From Alphaproteobacteria bacterium (GTDB lineage Bacteria > Pseudomonadota > Alphaproteobacteria > Caulobacterales > Hyphomonadaceae): a DNA stretch of 61,357 bases. A program made the position numbers and the translations under genes. This document shows positions 8,878 to 16,697 of this stretch, one piece after another. Numbering within the stretch: the stretch's first letter is position 1; the number at the start of each line of letters is the position of its first letter. The notes below the pieces were generated by a model. It did not search any database, was not told the origin of the DNA, and saw nothing but the letters and a program-made list of their open reading frames with translations. Where the stretch lies: contig JAGWYJ010000018.1 of assembly GCA_018969425.1 (NCBI GenBank), forward strand, positions 1-61,357. Reading direction: 5' to 3'.

Positions 8878-9810
8878 ATGTCGCTGCCGGTGGTTCATCA
8901 TCCTGATTATCACCCTGAGACCCCCGTCGACGAGCGACGTTTCCCCATGGACAAATATGCTCATCTCGCGCGACGCCTCCGCGATCCGCGATTCAGCGGG
9001 CGCCTTGAGTGGAAGTCCCCCGCCCCGGTCACGCGCGAGCAGCTCCTGAGAGCCCATGATGAGGCCTACGTGGATGCCGTCCTGTCTCTGAGCCTTGATG
9101 CGCGCTCCGTCCGCCGGATCGGTCTTCCGCTGACGGAGTCCATCGTTCGGCGGGCGCTGACGTCCTGCGGCGGCACCATTCTGACGGCGCACCTTGCCCT
9201 GGAGCGGGGACTGAGCGTCAATCTCGCGGGAGGGTCTCACCACGCCGCACGCGCGCAGGGAGCAGGCTTCTGCCTGTTCAACGACGTCGCCGTCGCGGCG
9301 CTCGACCTGCTGGCCTCCGGGGCCGCCCGCCGCATTCTGGTGCTCGACTGCGACGTTCATCAGGGCGATGGAACAGCGCTCATCTTCGCCGACGACCCAA
9401 GGGTCTTCACCGTCTCGATCCACTGTCGGGCGAACTGGCCGCTGGAGAAGCCGCCGAGCGATCTTGATGTCGAGCTTGAACCGGGATCGGGCGATGAGGT
9501 CTACCTGTCTGCGCTCGAGGAGGCTCTGGAACAAACCCTGCCTCAGGCGCGTCCCGATCTGGTCATCTTCAATGCCGGGGTGGACCCCCACATCGAGGAT
9601 CGCCTGGGCCGGCTTTCTCTGAGCGATCAGGGGCTCAGAAAGCGCGAAAATCTGGTCCTCGAAACGTGCGCCCGAAATAGCCTGCCGCTGGCCGCGGTTC
9701 TGGGCGGCGGCTACGGTCCCGATCCTGACGCCATCGCCCAGCGACACCTGATTGTCTTTGAGACTTTCTCCCGGATATCGTCTCCGGGAGCGACGCCTGC
9801 GCACGGCTAG
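8878..9810 (+). CDS. histone deacetylase family protein (zinc amidohydrolase)
   Basis: A 310-residue arginase/deacetylase-fold enzyme. The active site is complete: tandem histidines H121/H122 in AGGSHHAARAQGAGFCLFND, zinc ligands D159 and H161 in LDCDVHQGDGT, a third ligand D236 in FNAGVDPH, and a tyrosine in GGGYGPD. Bacterial relatives remove acetyl groups from polyamines, lysines or small substrates such as acetoin-pathway AcuC targets. The length is that of the short bacterial class (about 300) related to class IV HDACs. It is monocistronic, with 286 featureless bases before it. Substrate unknown. Confidence 0.92.
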   Translation: MSLPVVHHPDYHPETPVDERRFPMDKYAHLARRLRDPRFSGRLEWKSPAPVTREQLLRAHDEAYVDAVLSLSLDARSVRRIGLPLTESIVRRALTSCGGTILTAHLALERGLSVNLAGGSHHAARAQGAGFCLFNDVAVAALDLLASGAARRILVLDCDVHQGDGTALIFADDPRVFTVSIHCRANWPLEKPPSDLDVELEPGSGDEVYLSALEEALEQTLPQARPDLVIFNAGVDPHIEDRLGRLSLSDQGLRKRENLVLETCARNSLPLAAVLGGGYGPDPDAIAQRHLIVFETFSRISSPGATPAHG

Positions 9811-10598
9811 CGGCTGTCAGGAGGTCGGTTCCAGCCGGTCTGGGCGCGCACGAGAGGCAGATAGACGAACTTGGGGAGCGCATAGATCGCCTTGAGCGGC
9901 CAGGTGAAGCGCCGCGGGAAACTGGTCTCAAAACCGCCTCGCATCACCGCATCAGCGATCCGCCGGGCGGCCTCCGACGGCTGAATCATGAACGGCTTCG
10001 GAAACGCATTGTGGTCCTGCGCCGGAGTTTCGACAAATCCGGGGGTCGAGACCGAAACGCCCACACGATAGCGCTCAACTTCAATCTTCAGACACTCGGC
10101 CATGTTGATCAGCGCCGCCTTGGTCGCGCCATACGCTGAGGCCGTCGGCATTCCGCCGAACCCCGTCGCCGATGAAACGAAGTGGATATGACCTTCCTGA
10201 CGGGAACAGAAATCAGGAAGCACCGCGCCCGTGACATGTGAGGCCCCAAGGAGGTTCGCCCGAACCGTACGTTCAAACAGCTCAATGGAAAAGGACGGCC
10301 CCTCAAACGGCAGATAGACGCCGGCGTTCGAGATGGCGAGACCGATCGGCCCAAAGGCGGAGCGCGCAAGACTGGCGGCCGCCTCGACCTCGGAGGCGAT
10401 CCCCACATCGCAGGGCGCAGCGACGACCCGTCCCGGAAAGGCCTCCGCAAGCCTCGCAAGAGCCGCCTCGCTGCGGGCGCTGGCGGCGACCCGCCAGCCC
10501 CTTCGAACCAGCTCTCCGACGAGCTCATAGCCTATCCCTGAGCTTGCGCCGGTGACCCATGCGCAACCGTGAGAGGGAGATGCGGGACGTCTGGCCAT
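9807..10598 (-). CDS. short-chain dehydrogenase/reductase in the chrR-like operon
   Basis: A 263-residue NAD(P)-dependent SDR. The cofactor motif TGASSGIG is at residues 16-23, SNAG lies mid-protein, the catalytic serine is in VSSATGFGG and the YxxxK is in SAYGATKAAL. The C-terminal extension with FTWPLKAIYALPKFVYLPL suggests membrane association. The ATG at 10598 overlaps the upstream stop as TGATG, so translation is probably coupled to the DUF6134 gene. SDR genes commonly accompany the RpoE-ChrR photo-oxidative stress operon; that the same applies here is inference. Confidence 0.88.
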   Translation of the reverse strand: MARRPASPSHGCAWVTGASSGIGYELVGELVRRGWRVAASARSEAALARLAEAFPGRVVAAPCDVGIASEVEAAASLARSAFGPIGLAISNAGVYLPFEGPSFSIELFERTVRANLLGASHVTGAVLPDFCSRQEGHIHFVSSATGFGGMPTASAYGATKAALINMAECLKIEVERYRVGVSVSTPGFVETPAQDHNAFPKPFMIQPSEAARRIADAVMRGGFETSFPRRFTWPLKAIYALPKFVYLPLVRAQTGWNRPPDSR

Positions 10599-11329
10599 CA
10601 GGCTGGAAGCTCGCGCAGAACATATTCCACGCGCGAGCCCTCTGCAGTAAAGGCGCACTTCACCCAGCGGCCCCGGGCGTCATACCAGAATTCGGCATCC
10701 AGATCGGACTTCATCAGATAGCGACGGGCCTGGATCTCCCCCGTTCCAATCCGGACGGTCTCAAGCCCCCTGTCGACCACGGTCATCCTGAGCATCTCGC
10801 CAGTCTCGGTCGACAGCATAGCCGCCTGGCTCATCTGGTCGATATTCCAATGCGTCGAAGGAATCAGAGGCTTGTCCAGAACGCCGCGGAAGGCGGCCCC
10901 CGCAACATCAAGACCGCCCTGTACCGCTTTGACCGCCAATTGCCGCCAACGGCCGTCCTTTTTCGTCCTGGCTTCAACGCGCTCAAGGGATCCGCCGATC
11001 CACGTCTCAGTCGCATCATGAACATAATGGTAGACCGTCAGCGGTCCGATCATCACCTTGAGATCAATATCCGTCTCAACGCTCAAGGTGTCGCCCTTTC
11101 GGCGAAACGACACCACGTGCCGTCCGAAGGGTTGGCCGTTCCGAAGAACGTCAAACTCGAGCCTCGAGCCGTCTGCAGGTTTCCAGCGACCGACCCCCCC
11201 GCCGGCGAGCGAGGCGGACGCAGACGCGCTGGGACCCTGCGTGACCGCCAGGGCCGGATCTATGGCCGCAACCGACAGCGTTCCAACGATTGTAAGCATC
11301 ACAACGCAGGTTCGGACAAGCGACCTCAT
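10598..11329 (-). CDS. DUF6134 family exported protein
   Basis: A 243-residue protein with a Sec signal peptide (VVMLTIVGTLSVAAIDPALA) and a beta-rich mature part that reads like the DUF6134 family: FDVLRNGQPFGRHVVSF, then ETDIDLKVMIGPLTVYHY, PSTHWNIDQM, and a C-terminal AEFWYDARGRWVKCAF. The family looks like a lipid-binding periplasmic beta-fold, but its function is not established. Its ATG overlaps the upstream stop as ATGA and its own stop overlaps the SDR start as TGATG, so the three genes form one tightly coupled operon. Confidence 0.8.
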   Translation of the reverse strand: MRSLVRTCVVMLTIVGTLSVAAIDPALAVTQGPSASASASLAGGGVGRWKPADGSRLEFDVLRNGQPFGRHVVSFRRKGDTLSVETDIDLKVMIGPLTVYHYVHDATETWIGGSLERVEARTKKDGRWRQLAVKAVQGGLDVAGAAFRGVLDKPLIPSTHWNIDQMSQAAMLSTETGEMLRMTVVDRGLETVRIGTGEIQARRYLMKSDLDAEFWYDARGRWVKCAFTAEGSRVEYVLRELPA

Positions 11330-11967
11330 CGGCCGACTGCTCCCGGGCTTGAATAGAGACCGGCCGGAAGAAAGGGTTGGAGAGCGGACGTCCAGCCCGA
11401 CCAGCGCTCTGTCGCAATCAGACAGATGCAGGGCGTATGTCCGACTGCTCTCGGCTCATGTTTCATTCCGGGCTCTGCGAACGCCAGGTCCCCTCGCTCA
11501 TAAACGCCGAACTCATCTGCAAACGACCCCTGAATCACAACGGTGACGTCCCGACGATGATGACCATGCTGCGGGGCCCTCTGCCTCGGGTCAAGCCTCA
11601 GCAGCCGGGCGTTCGGAAGCCCGACCGGCAGAGACCCTACCCCGAACCATCCACGCTTCCAGGACAAGGATGTCAGATCCGAACTCAACAAACGATTTTT
11701 TAGGCCCTGAACCTCTCCTGGACAAACCGAGGACGCCGCAGACCGCCCCGGGACATCTTCCAGAGAAGCCGCACCCCGGGAGGCCACCTCAACCGGGTCC
11801 TGCGCCTCCAGCATCCGGCCCCCGATGGCCTCAAGAACAGACAAGGAGCGACGCCCTTCAGCCGACAGGGTCGCATGGAGGTCAGCCGCCAGACGCTCCG
11901 CCGGCGGCAGCGCCCCTGCAGCGTAATCCAGCATGAACGCCGCATAGGCGTTATCGTGGAGGGTCAT
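11326..11967 (-). CDS. ChrR-like cupin/anti-sigma-type protein lacking zinc-finger cysteines
   Basis: A 213-residue protein with ChrR architecture: an N-terminal anti-sigma-like helical region (AYAAFMLDYAAGALPPAERL) and a C-terminal cupin. In ChrR the first domain binds zinc with an HxxxCxxC motif; here the equivalent stretch reads LHATLSAEGRR, with no cysteine. The cupin keeps likely metal ligands in QHGHHRRDVTVVIQG (His, His and Asp where ChrR has Glu) and MKHEPRA. No ECF sigma factor gene adjoins it. The ATG at 11967 gives a ChrR-like N-terminus. It may bind a sigma factor elsewhere or act only as a cupin sensor. Confidence 0.78.
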   Translation of the reverse strand: MTLHDNAYAAFMLDYAAGALPPAERLAADLHATLSAEGRRSLSVLEAIGGRMLEAQDPVEVASRGAASLEDVPGRSAASSVCPGEVQGLKNRLLSSDLTSLSWKRGWFGVGSLPVGLPNARLLRLDPRQRAPQHGHHRRDVTVVIQGSFADEFGVYERGDLAFAEPGMKHEPRAVGHTPCICLIATERWSGWTSALQPFLPAGLYSSPGAVGR

Positions 11968-12101
11968 GACAGGCCCGCTTTGCAACCTTGACGAACACAG
12001 CCTACGCACCGTCAACCCGGACGGATCAGCCCGCTATGCGATTGATGAAAGGGGGAGACTTCCCGTATGCAGGGAAGCAAGACAAGGAGCGACGCCTCTA
12101 C

Positions 12102-13100
12102 ATGGTCCTGAACTCGGTCATTGACGCCATAGGGAATACGCCTCTGATCCGCCTGAAAGCCGCCTCCGAAGCGACCGGGGCGACCATTCTGGGCAAGGCG
12201 GAGTTCCTCAATCCGGGACAATCCGTCAAGGACAGAGCCGCCCTCGGAATTATCCGGGACGCCGAAAAGCGCGGTGCGCTCAGACCTGGCGGCCTGATTG
12301 TGGAGGGAACTGCGGGCAACACGGGCATCGGCCTCGCAGTGGTTGGCAACGCGCTGGGCTACCGCACCCTGATCGTGATGCCGAGAACCCAGTCTCAGGA
12401 GAAAAAGGACGCCATCCGTAGTCTGGGCGCGCGTCTGGTTGAGGTCGATGCGGTTCCCTACGCCAATCCTAATCATTACGTGAAGTATTCTCGCCGGCTC
12501 GCGGAAGAGCTGGCGGTATCCGAACCTGGCGGGGCGATTTGGGCCAATCAGTTCGACAACGTCGCCAATCGTCAGGCGCATTACGAAACGACCGGTCCGG
12601 AAATCTGGCGTCAGACAGACGGCAGAATCGACGGTTTTGTCTGCGCCGTCGGGTCAGGCGGAACACTGGGAGGCGTCTCCCTTGCGCTCAAGGAGCGCAA
12701 TCCCGCCATCAGGATCGGCCTTGCGGACCCTCATGGAGCGGCGCTCTATTCGTGGGCTGTCACCGGAGAGCTGAAGTCCGAAGGATCCTCAATCATGGAA
12801 GGCATTGGTCAATCTCGCATCACGGCCAATCTTGAGGGGGTGATAATAGACGACGCCTTCCGGATCAGCGACCAGGAAGCCCTCAGCGTCATGTTCGACC
12901 TGACGAAAAACGAAGGCATGTGTCTCGGCGGTTCGTCGGGGATCAATGTCGCAGGCGCCATGGCTCTCGCCCGGACGCTCGGGCCCGGGACGACGATTGT
13001 CACCATCCTGTGCGATTATGGATCCCGGTACGTTTCCAAGCTCTACAATCGGGCCTTCCTGACCGAAAAAGGCTTGCCGGTTCCCGACTGGCTCAGCTGA
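12102..13100 (+). CDS. cysteine synthase A (O-acetylserine sulfhydrylase)
   Basis: A 332-residue PLP enzyme that makes L-cysteine from O-acetylserine and sulfide. The N-terminus IDAIGNTPLIRL, the PLP lysine K43 in PGQSVKDRAA, the substrate loop GTAGNTGIGLAV, and the phosphate-binding GSGGTLGG are all present. A C-terminal part longer than E. coli CysK (about 323) ends PVPDWLS. The ATG at 12102 has an AAGGAG box 12 bases upstream; an earlier in-frame ATG at 11988 would add 38 unrelated residues. It diverges from the chrR-like operon across a 134-base gap that must hold both promoters. Confidence 0.92.
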   Translation: MVLNSVIDAIGNTPLIRLKAASEATGATILGKAEFLNPGQSVKDRAALGIIRDAEKRGALRPGGLIVEGTAGNTGIGLAVVGNALGYRTLIVMPRTQSQEKKDAIRSLGARLVEVDAVPYANPNHYVKYSRRLAEELAVSEPGGAIWANQFDNVANRQAHYETTGPEIWRQTDGRIDGFVCAVGSGGTLGGVSLALKERNPAIRIGLADPHGAALYSWAVTGELKSEGSSIMEGIGQSRITANLEGVIIDDAFRISDQEALSVMFDLTKNEGMCLGGSSGINVAGAMALARTLGPGTTIVTILCDYGSRYVSKLYNRAFLTEKGLPVPDWLS

Positions 13101-13175
13101 CGGCTACGCCGCGGGCCGAAGCAGACCAACCTGAGCCGCATTCGGGAGAGATCACGGGGCGCGGCGGACGGGCGC

Positions 13176-13397
13176 TCAGCCGGCGATGGTCGTCACCGCA
13201 TAAGCGACGCCGCCCCAGAAGGCGCAGCAGAAGACGGTTACGAAAACCGTGACTTTCCAGGCGGGCCACCGGGCCTCGCTCGCAGTCATATCTGCGCGTC
13301 CAGGAAGGCCCAGAAGAACCTCGGGCGCCGGGCCGGAGACGCGGGCGCGTTCGACAGCGGCCTTGGCCGATAGGGAGGAGAGTTTTTGCGTTTGCAC
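13176..13397 (-). CDS. small membrane protein, unknown
   Basis: A 73-residue protein beginning with GTG, preceded at eight bases by a near-perfect AGGAGG ribosome-binding site, which makes it a credible gene. The first 45 residues are soluble and weakly charged; the C-terminus is one membrane helix (about residues 47-70, WKVTVFVTVFCCAFWGGVAYAV). I do not recognise a family. It lies between the cysteine synthase (converging) and the exopolysaccharide sugar transferase (same direction but upstream). Confidence 0.65.
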   Translation of the reverse strand: MQTQKLSSLSAKAAVERARVSGPAPEVLLGLPGRADMTASEARWPAWKVTVFVTVFCCAFWGGVAYAVTTIAG

Positions 13398-13451
13398 GAA
13401 AGGAACCTCCTGCTGAGCGCTCGGAATGAACGGAGGCGGACCTCAATCCCC

Positions 13452-13468
13452 GGACCTTCGAAAGGTCC
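13452..13468. repeat. inverted repeat upstream of the small membrane gene
   Basis: GGACCTT and AAGGTCC form a perfect 7-bp stem with a 3-base loop, about 55 bases upstream of the GTG of the 73-residue gene. It could be a leader hairpin or an operator; there is no T-run to make it a terminator. Confidence 0.35.
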
Positions 13469-13591
13469 CCCAACCCCTTTAAGATCGGGTCAACAAACTG
13501 CCGGGAATTTACAACTATCGGGACGAAACCGTCCCTGAGGCAAGCCCGCAAGGCAGTCCTGTCTGCAGAGCGTTCCAACCTGACCGGCGCT

Positions 13592-14287
13592 CTAATAGGC
13601 GTCGGAGCCGAACATAACGGCGGGAACGGCCTTCACGAGGATCCGGAGATCCTTCCCCATCGACCAGGTGCGAACATATTCGACATCCATCCGGACGCGC
13701 TGGTCATAGGTGAGCGAATTACGGCCATTGACCTGCCATAGCCCGAGAACACCGGGACGAACCGAGGTATAGTAACCGAAATCCGCTCCATATCGGAAAA
13801 TCTCGCCCGAAGTGATCGGCCGGGGTCCGATAATCGACATCTCACCCCGGAGAATGTTAATCAGCTGAGGGAGCTCGTCGAGGCTCGTACGCCGCAGAAA
13901 ACGACCGATCGGAGTGATCCGAGGATCCGACCTGAGCTTCTGGTAGAGCGCCCACTCCGCCGCTGCGGCCTGATCCGACGAAAGCAGAGCCTCAAGCCGC
14001 GCAGCAGCGTCGGGCCGCATCGTCCGAAACTTGTAACAGTTGAAAAAACGCCCGTTCGCTCCGCAGCGCTTCTGAGTGAAGATCACAGGCCCGGGTCCGC
14101 TCAATCGGATCGCGAGGCAAATGAAAGCCAGAAGAGGCAGGAGAAAGACGAAAGCCAGAGACGCCAGACCGAGATCCAGGGTCCGCTTCGCAATGCTCGA
14201 ATAAACGGGCGAAGACAATGCGGCCTCAAGACTCAATCCGGACGTAGAGGCGATCCTTTCAGCCTCGACGCCTTGACCGTTCTTCAT
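13592..14287 (-). CDS. exopolysaccharide initiating sugar transferase (undecaprenyl-phosphate sugar-1-phosphate transferase)
   Basis: A 231-residue monotopic phosphoglycosyl transferase that puts the first sugar-phosphate on undecaprenyl phosphate at the inner membrane. After a short leader there is one hydrophobic re-entrant helix (LASLAFVFLLPLLAFICLAI), then the catalytic domain with KRCGANGRFFNCYKFRTM, TSLDELPQLINILRGEMS, IGPRP and the C-terminal RPGVLGLWQVNGRN. The short form lacks the N-terminal CoA-binding-like domain of WbaP/HfsE. ATG 14287 is chosen for its GAGAAAGG box. It is the first step of the polysaccharide made by genes up to 30.5 kb. Confidence 0.92.
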   Translation of the reverse strand: MKNGQGVEAERIASTSGLSLEAALSSPVYSSIAKRTLDLGLASLAFVFLLPLLAFICLAIRLSGPGPVIFTQKRCGANGRFFNCYKFRTMRPDAAARLEALLSSDQAAAAEWALYQKLRSDPRITPIGRFLRRTSLDELPQLINILRGEMSIIGPRPITSGEIFRYGADFGYYTSVRPGVLGLWQVNGRNSLTYDQRVRMDVEYVRTWSMGKDLRILVKAVPAVMFGSDAY

Positions 14288-14640
14288 GCGATAGCCTTTC
14301 TCGCCCGAAGCTCGCGCAGACAAGCAGCAACTACCATGCCAGCGACGTAAGCCTCCCCCTTCCATCGGCTCTGGAAAAACCCTCAGCTCACCACGGTAAT
14401 TATGTGGACGAATGAACCAGGGTCCGCTCTGAGTCGACACTAACTTGGATCATTTTGAGACACCGGCGGTCATCGCTCAATGTGTTTCCCGAGGCGCGCG
14501 AAATCGGAGCGTCAACCCGCCCAAACTTCAACCAGCAGGCGAAGGTCCCGGTCTCTCCTTGCGTCTTGGGCCAGGGTTTGGCTAGGTGAACCCTGCCGGG
14601 TCGCCAGCCCGACTCACTCCCCCGGAAGGATGAAAAGGCC
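14288..14640. other. 353-base intergenic region, divergent promoters expected
   Basis: This lies between the divergently transcribed sugar transferase and sseA. I find no convincing gene, repeat or terminator; open frames here lack a ribosome-binding site and family resemblance. Promoters for both directions are expected but no clear -35/-10 pair stands out. Confidence 0.4.
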
Positions 14641-15513
14641 ATGGTCGCCCGCCTGACTCCCGAAAGCCCGCTCGTATCGGCTGAGTGGCTCAAGTCGCAT
14701 CTGAGCGCCCCTGATGTTCGGGTTCTGGACGCCACCTACATCACAACCTTCAGACCTGGCGAAGCGCAGACCGGCGGCGAGGCTTACGCAGCTCATCACA
14801 TTCCCGGCGCCCGCTTCTTCGACATCGACGATATCGCGGATACGTCGAGCCCGTTTCCCCACATGCTTCCCTCCCCTGAAAAGTTCGCATCCCGGGCGAG
14901 ACGCCTGGGGCTGGGCGATGGACATCGGATCATATGTTACGACCAGAACAGCTATATGGCGTCCGCGAGAGCCTGGTGGATGTTCCGAACGATGGGACAT
15001 GACGACGTGGCGGTTCTGGACGGAGGTTTTGAGGCCTGGAAGGCGGTCGGCGGGGACATTGAAGATCTTCCCCCCCCCCCGCAGTCGGATCGTCATTTCA
15101 CAGTGCGCACGCGCTCTGATCTGATCCGGAATCTGGAACAGGTCCAGAAAGCTCTCGAGACCGGCTCAGCGCAGGTCATAGATGCGAGATCCGCTCCTCG
15201 TTTCACAGGAGCCGCGGATGAGCCGCGGCCGGGACTTCGCAAGGGTCACATGCCGGGCGCCCTCAACCTGCCCTATACCCGCCTGCTGGCCCCGGACGGT
15301 CGTTTCCTTCCCGTCGAGGAGCTGCGTGCTCAGTTCGCTTCCTGCGGCGCCGACCTCAGCCGCCCGATTGTGAACACCTGCGGTTCAGGCGTCACAGCCG
15401 CCGTGCTCGCCCTGGCCGAGGCGATCTGCGGCTGTGAGACGGCGGCAGTCTATGACGGCTCCTGGTGCGAATGGGGCGATCCGGCCAGTGGCGCGCCGGT
15501 GGCGTCGCTCTGA
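14641..15513 (+). CDS. sseA: 3-mercaptopyruvate sulfurtransferase (tandem rhodanese)
   Basis: A 290-residue enzyme that transfers sulfur from 3-mercaptopyruvate to thiols or cyanide. Two rhodanese domains are seen; the N-terminal one (HHIPGARFFDIDDIAD, ICYDQNSYMASARAWWMFR) is inactive and the second holds the catalytic C247 in NTCGSGVTAA, where CG[S/T]G[V/T] marks mercaptopyruvate rather than thiosulfate transferases. An 11-base run of C (15070-15080) encodes part of a Pro-Pro-Pro-Pro linker between the domains, a possible slippage site. It lies three bases before metC, so they form an operon of cysteine/sulfur metabolism inside the polysaccharide locus. Confidence 0.93.
   Translation: MVARLTPESPLVSAEWLKSHLSAPDVRVLDATYITTFRPGEAQTGGEAYAAHHIPGARFFDIDDIADTSSPFPHMLPSPEKFASRARRLGLGDGHRIICYDQNSYMASARAWWMFRTMGHDDVAVLDGGFEAWKAVGGDIEDLPPPPQSDRHFTVRTRSDLIRNLEQVQKALETGSAQVIDARSAPRFTGAADEPRPGLRKGHMPGALNLPYTRLLAPDGRFLPVEELRAQFASCGADLSRPIVNTCGSGVTAAVLALAEAICGCETAAVYDGSWCEWGDPASGAPVASL
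15070..15080. repeat. poly-C tract inside sseA
   Basis: Eleven consecutive cytosines (C11) lie in the linker between the rhodanese domains. In the present reading the frame is intact (four proline codons, CCC CCC CCC CCG). A one-base slip would frameshift sseA before its catalytic cysteine. Confidence 0.8.
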
Positions 15514-15516
15514 GAC

Positions 15517-16686
15517 ATGGCGGAGAAGCCTGATCACCTGGCGACGCGTCTGTCGCACGCCGCACGGGACGAGGCCCTCACTCATGGAGGCGTAAACCCG
15601 GTCCTGCAGCGTGCGTCCACGGTCCTGGTGGCGTCCGCAGACGACTTGTACGCCCCGGACGCATGGACCTACGGACGTCACGGCACAGCCACCCATAAGG
15701 CTCTGAAGGAGGGGCTGTCAGAACTGGAGAACGCACCCTGCTGCGCAGTCGTCAGCTCTGGTCTTCTGGCATGCACTCTGCCCTTCACGGCGTTCGCCGA
15801 ACCAGGCGATCATGTGCTGGTGAGCGACAACGTGTATGGACCGACAAGACGTTTCTGCGATCGGTTTCTTCGAAGATGGGGCTGCGAGGTCGAATACTTC
15901 AACCCGACCATCGGCGGCGGGATTGAGACGCGCATCCGCGCCAACACACGGCTGATCTTTCTCGAAAGTCCCGGTTCGCTCACTTTCGAAATCGCCGATG
16001 TGCCCGCGATCGCAGCCGTCTGCCGCAGGATGGGCGTCATCTCGGTCATCGACAACACCTGGAGTGCAGGCGTTTTTCTCAAACCGATCGACCTCGGTGT
16101 CGATGTGTCTGTGCAGTCGACGAGCAAGTATGTCAGCGGGTCGGCTGACACGCTTGGCGGTGCGCTGTTCACGCGCGATGATCGCCTCGCTGCAAAGCTC
16201 AGGGATGCCGCCAGCGATCTTGGCCTCAGCGTGTCTCCGGACGACGCTTATCTGATCCTGCGGGGATTGAGGACCCTGCCCTTGCGCCTCGAAAGGCACA
16301 GCTCATCAGGCCTCAAGGTGGCTCGATGGCTTCAGACGCGGGCTGAGGTTGCAAAACTGCTGTACCCAGCCCTCGAAACAGACGTCTATCACGACTTGTG
16401 GAAGCGGGACTTTAAAGGAGCCGCCGGCCTCTTCGGCTGCTGTTTGAGACCCGACCTGGTCGGACAGACGTCTCAGTTTCTCGACGAGCTGAAACTGTTC
16501 GGCCTCGGATTCTCATGGGGAGGATTCGAAAGCCTGGTCATTCACTGCGACCCGCAGCTGAAGAGAACCGCCGCGGGGTCGACCCGCCTCGAAGGCCCGC
16601 TTCTGCGTTTCAGCATCGGTCTCGAGGACCCGGATGACCTGATCGCCGACCTCGATCAGGCGTTCGACAGGCTGACACGCCGCTAG
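15517..16686 (+). CDS. metC: cystathionine beta-lyase (Cys/Met metabolism PLP enzyme)
   Basis: A 389-residue PLP enzyme cleaving cystathionine to homocysteine, pyruvate and ammonia. Landmarks are GGVNPVLQRASTVL, YGRHGTATHKALKEGL, SSGLLACTLPF, IDNTWSAGVFLKPIDLG and the Schiff-base lysine K204 in QSTSKYVSGSAD. The C-terminus has GFSWGGFESL and RFSIGLEDPDDL. The sequence is closer to MetC than to cystathionine gamma-synthase, though the families are hard to separate by eye. It follows sseA by three bases and converges on the tyrosine kinase gene with an 11-base gap. Confidence 0.9.
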   Translation: MAEKPDHLATRLSHAARDEALTHGGVNPVLQRASTVLVASADDLYAPDAWTYGRHGTATHKALKEGLSELENAPCCAVVSSGLLACTLPFTAFAEPGDHVLVSDNVYGPTRRFCDRFLRRWGCEVEYFNPTIGGGIETRIRANTRLIFLESPGSLTFEIADVPAIAAVCRRMGVISVIDNTWSAGVFLKPIDLGVDVSVQSTSKYVSGSADTLGGALFTRDDRLAAKLRDAASDLGLSVSPDDAYLILRGLRTLPLRLERHSSSGLKVARWLQTRAEVAKLLYPALETDVYHDLWKRDFKGAAGLFGCCLRPDLVGQTSQFLDELKLFGLGFSWGGFESLVIHCDPQLKRTAAGSTRLEGPLLRFSIGLEDPDDLIADLDQAFDRLTRR

Positions 16687-16697
16687 ATGAGGCGAGC

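Noticed and set aside
13093-13578. 161-residue minus-strand frame over the small membrane gene
   Set aside because: Arg-rich composition without domains. The alternative frame in this region has an AGGAGG box and a membrane helix, so only that one was kept.
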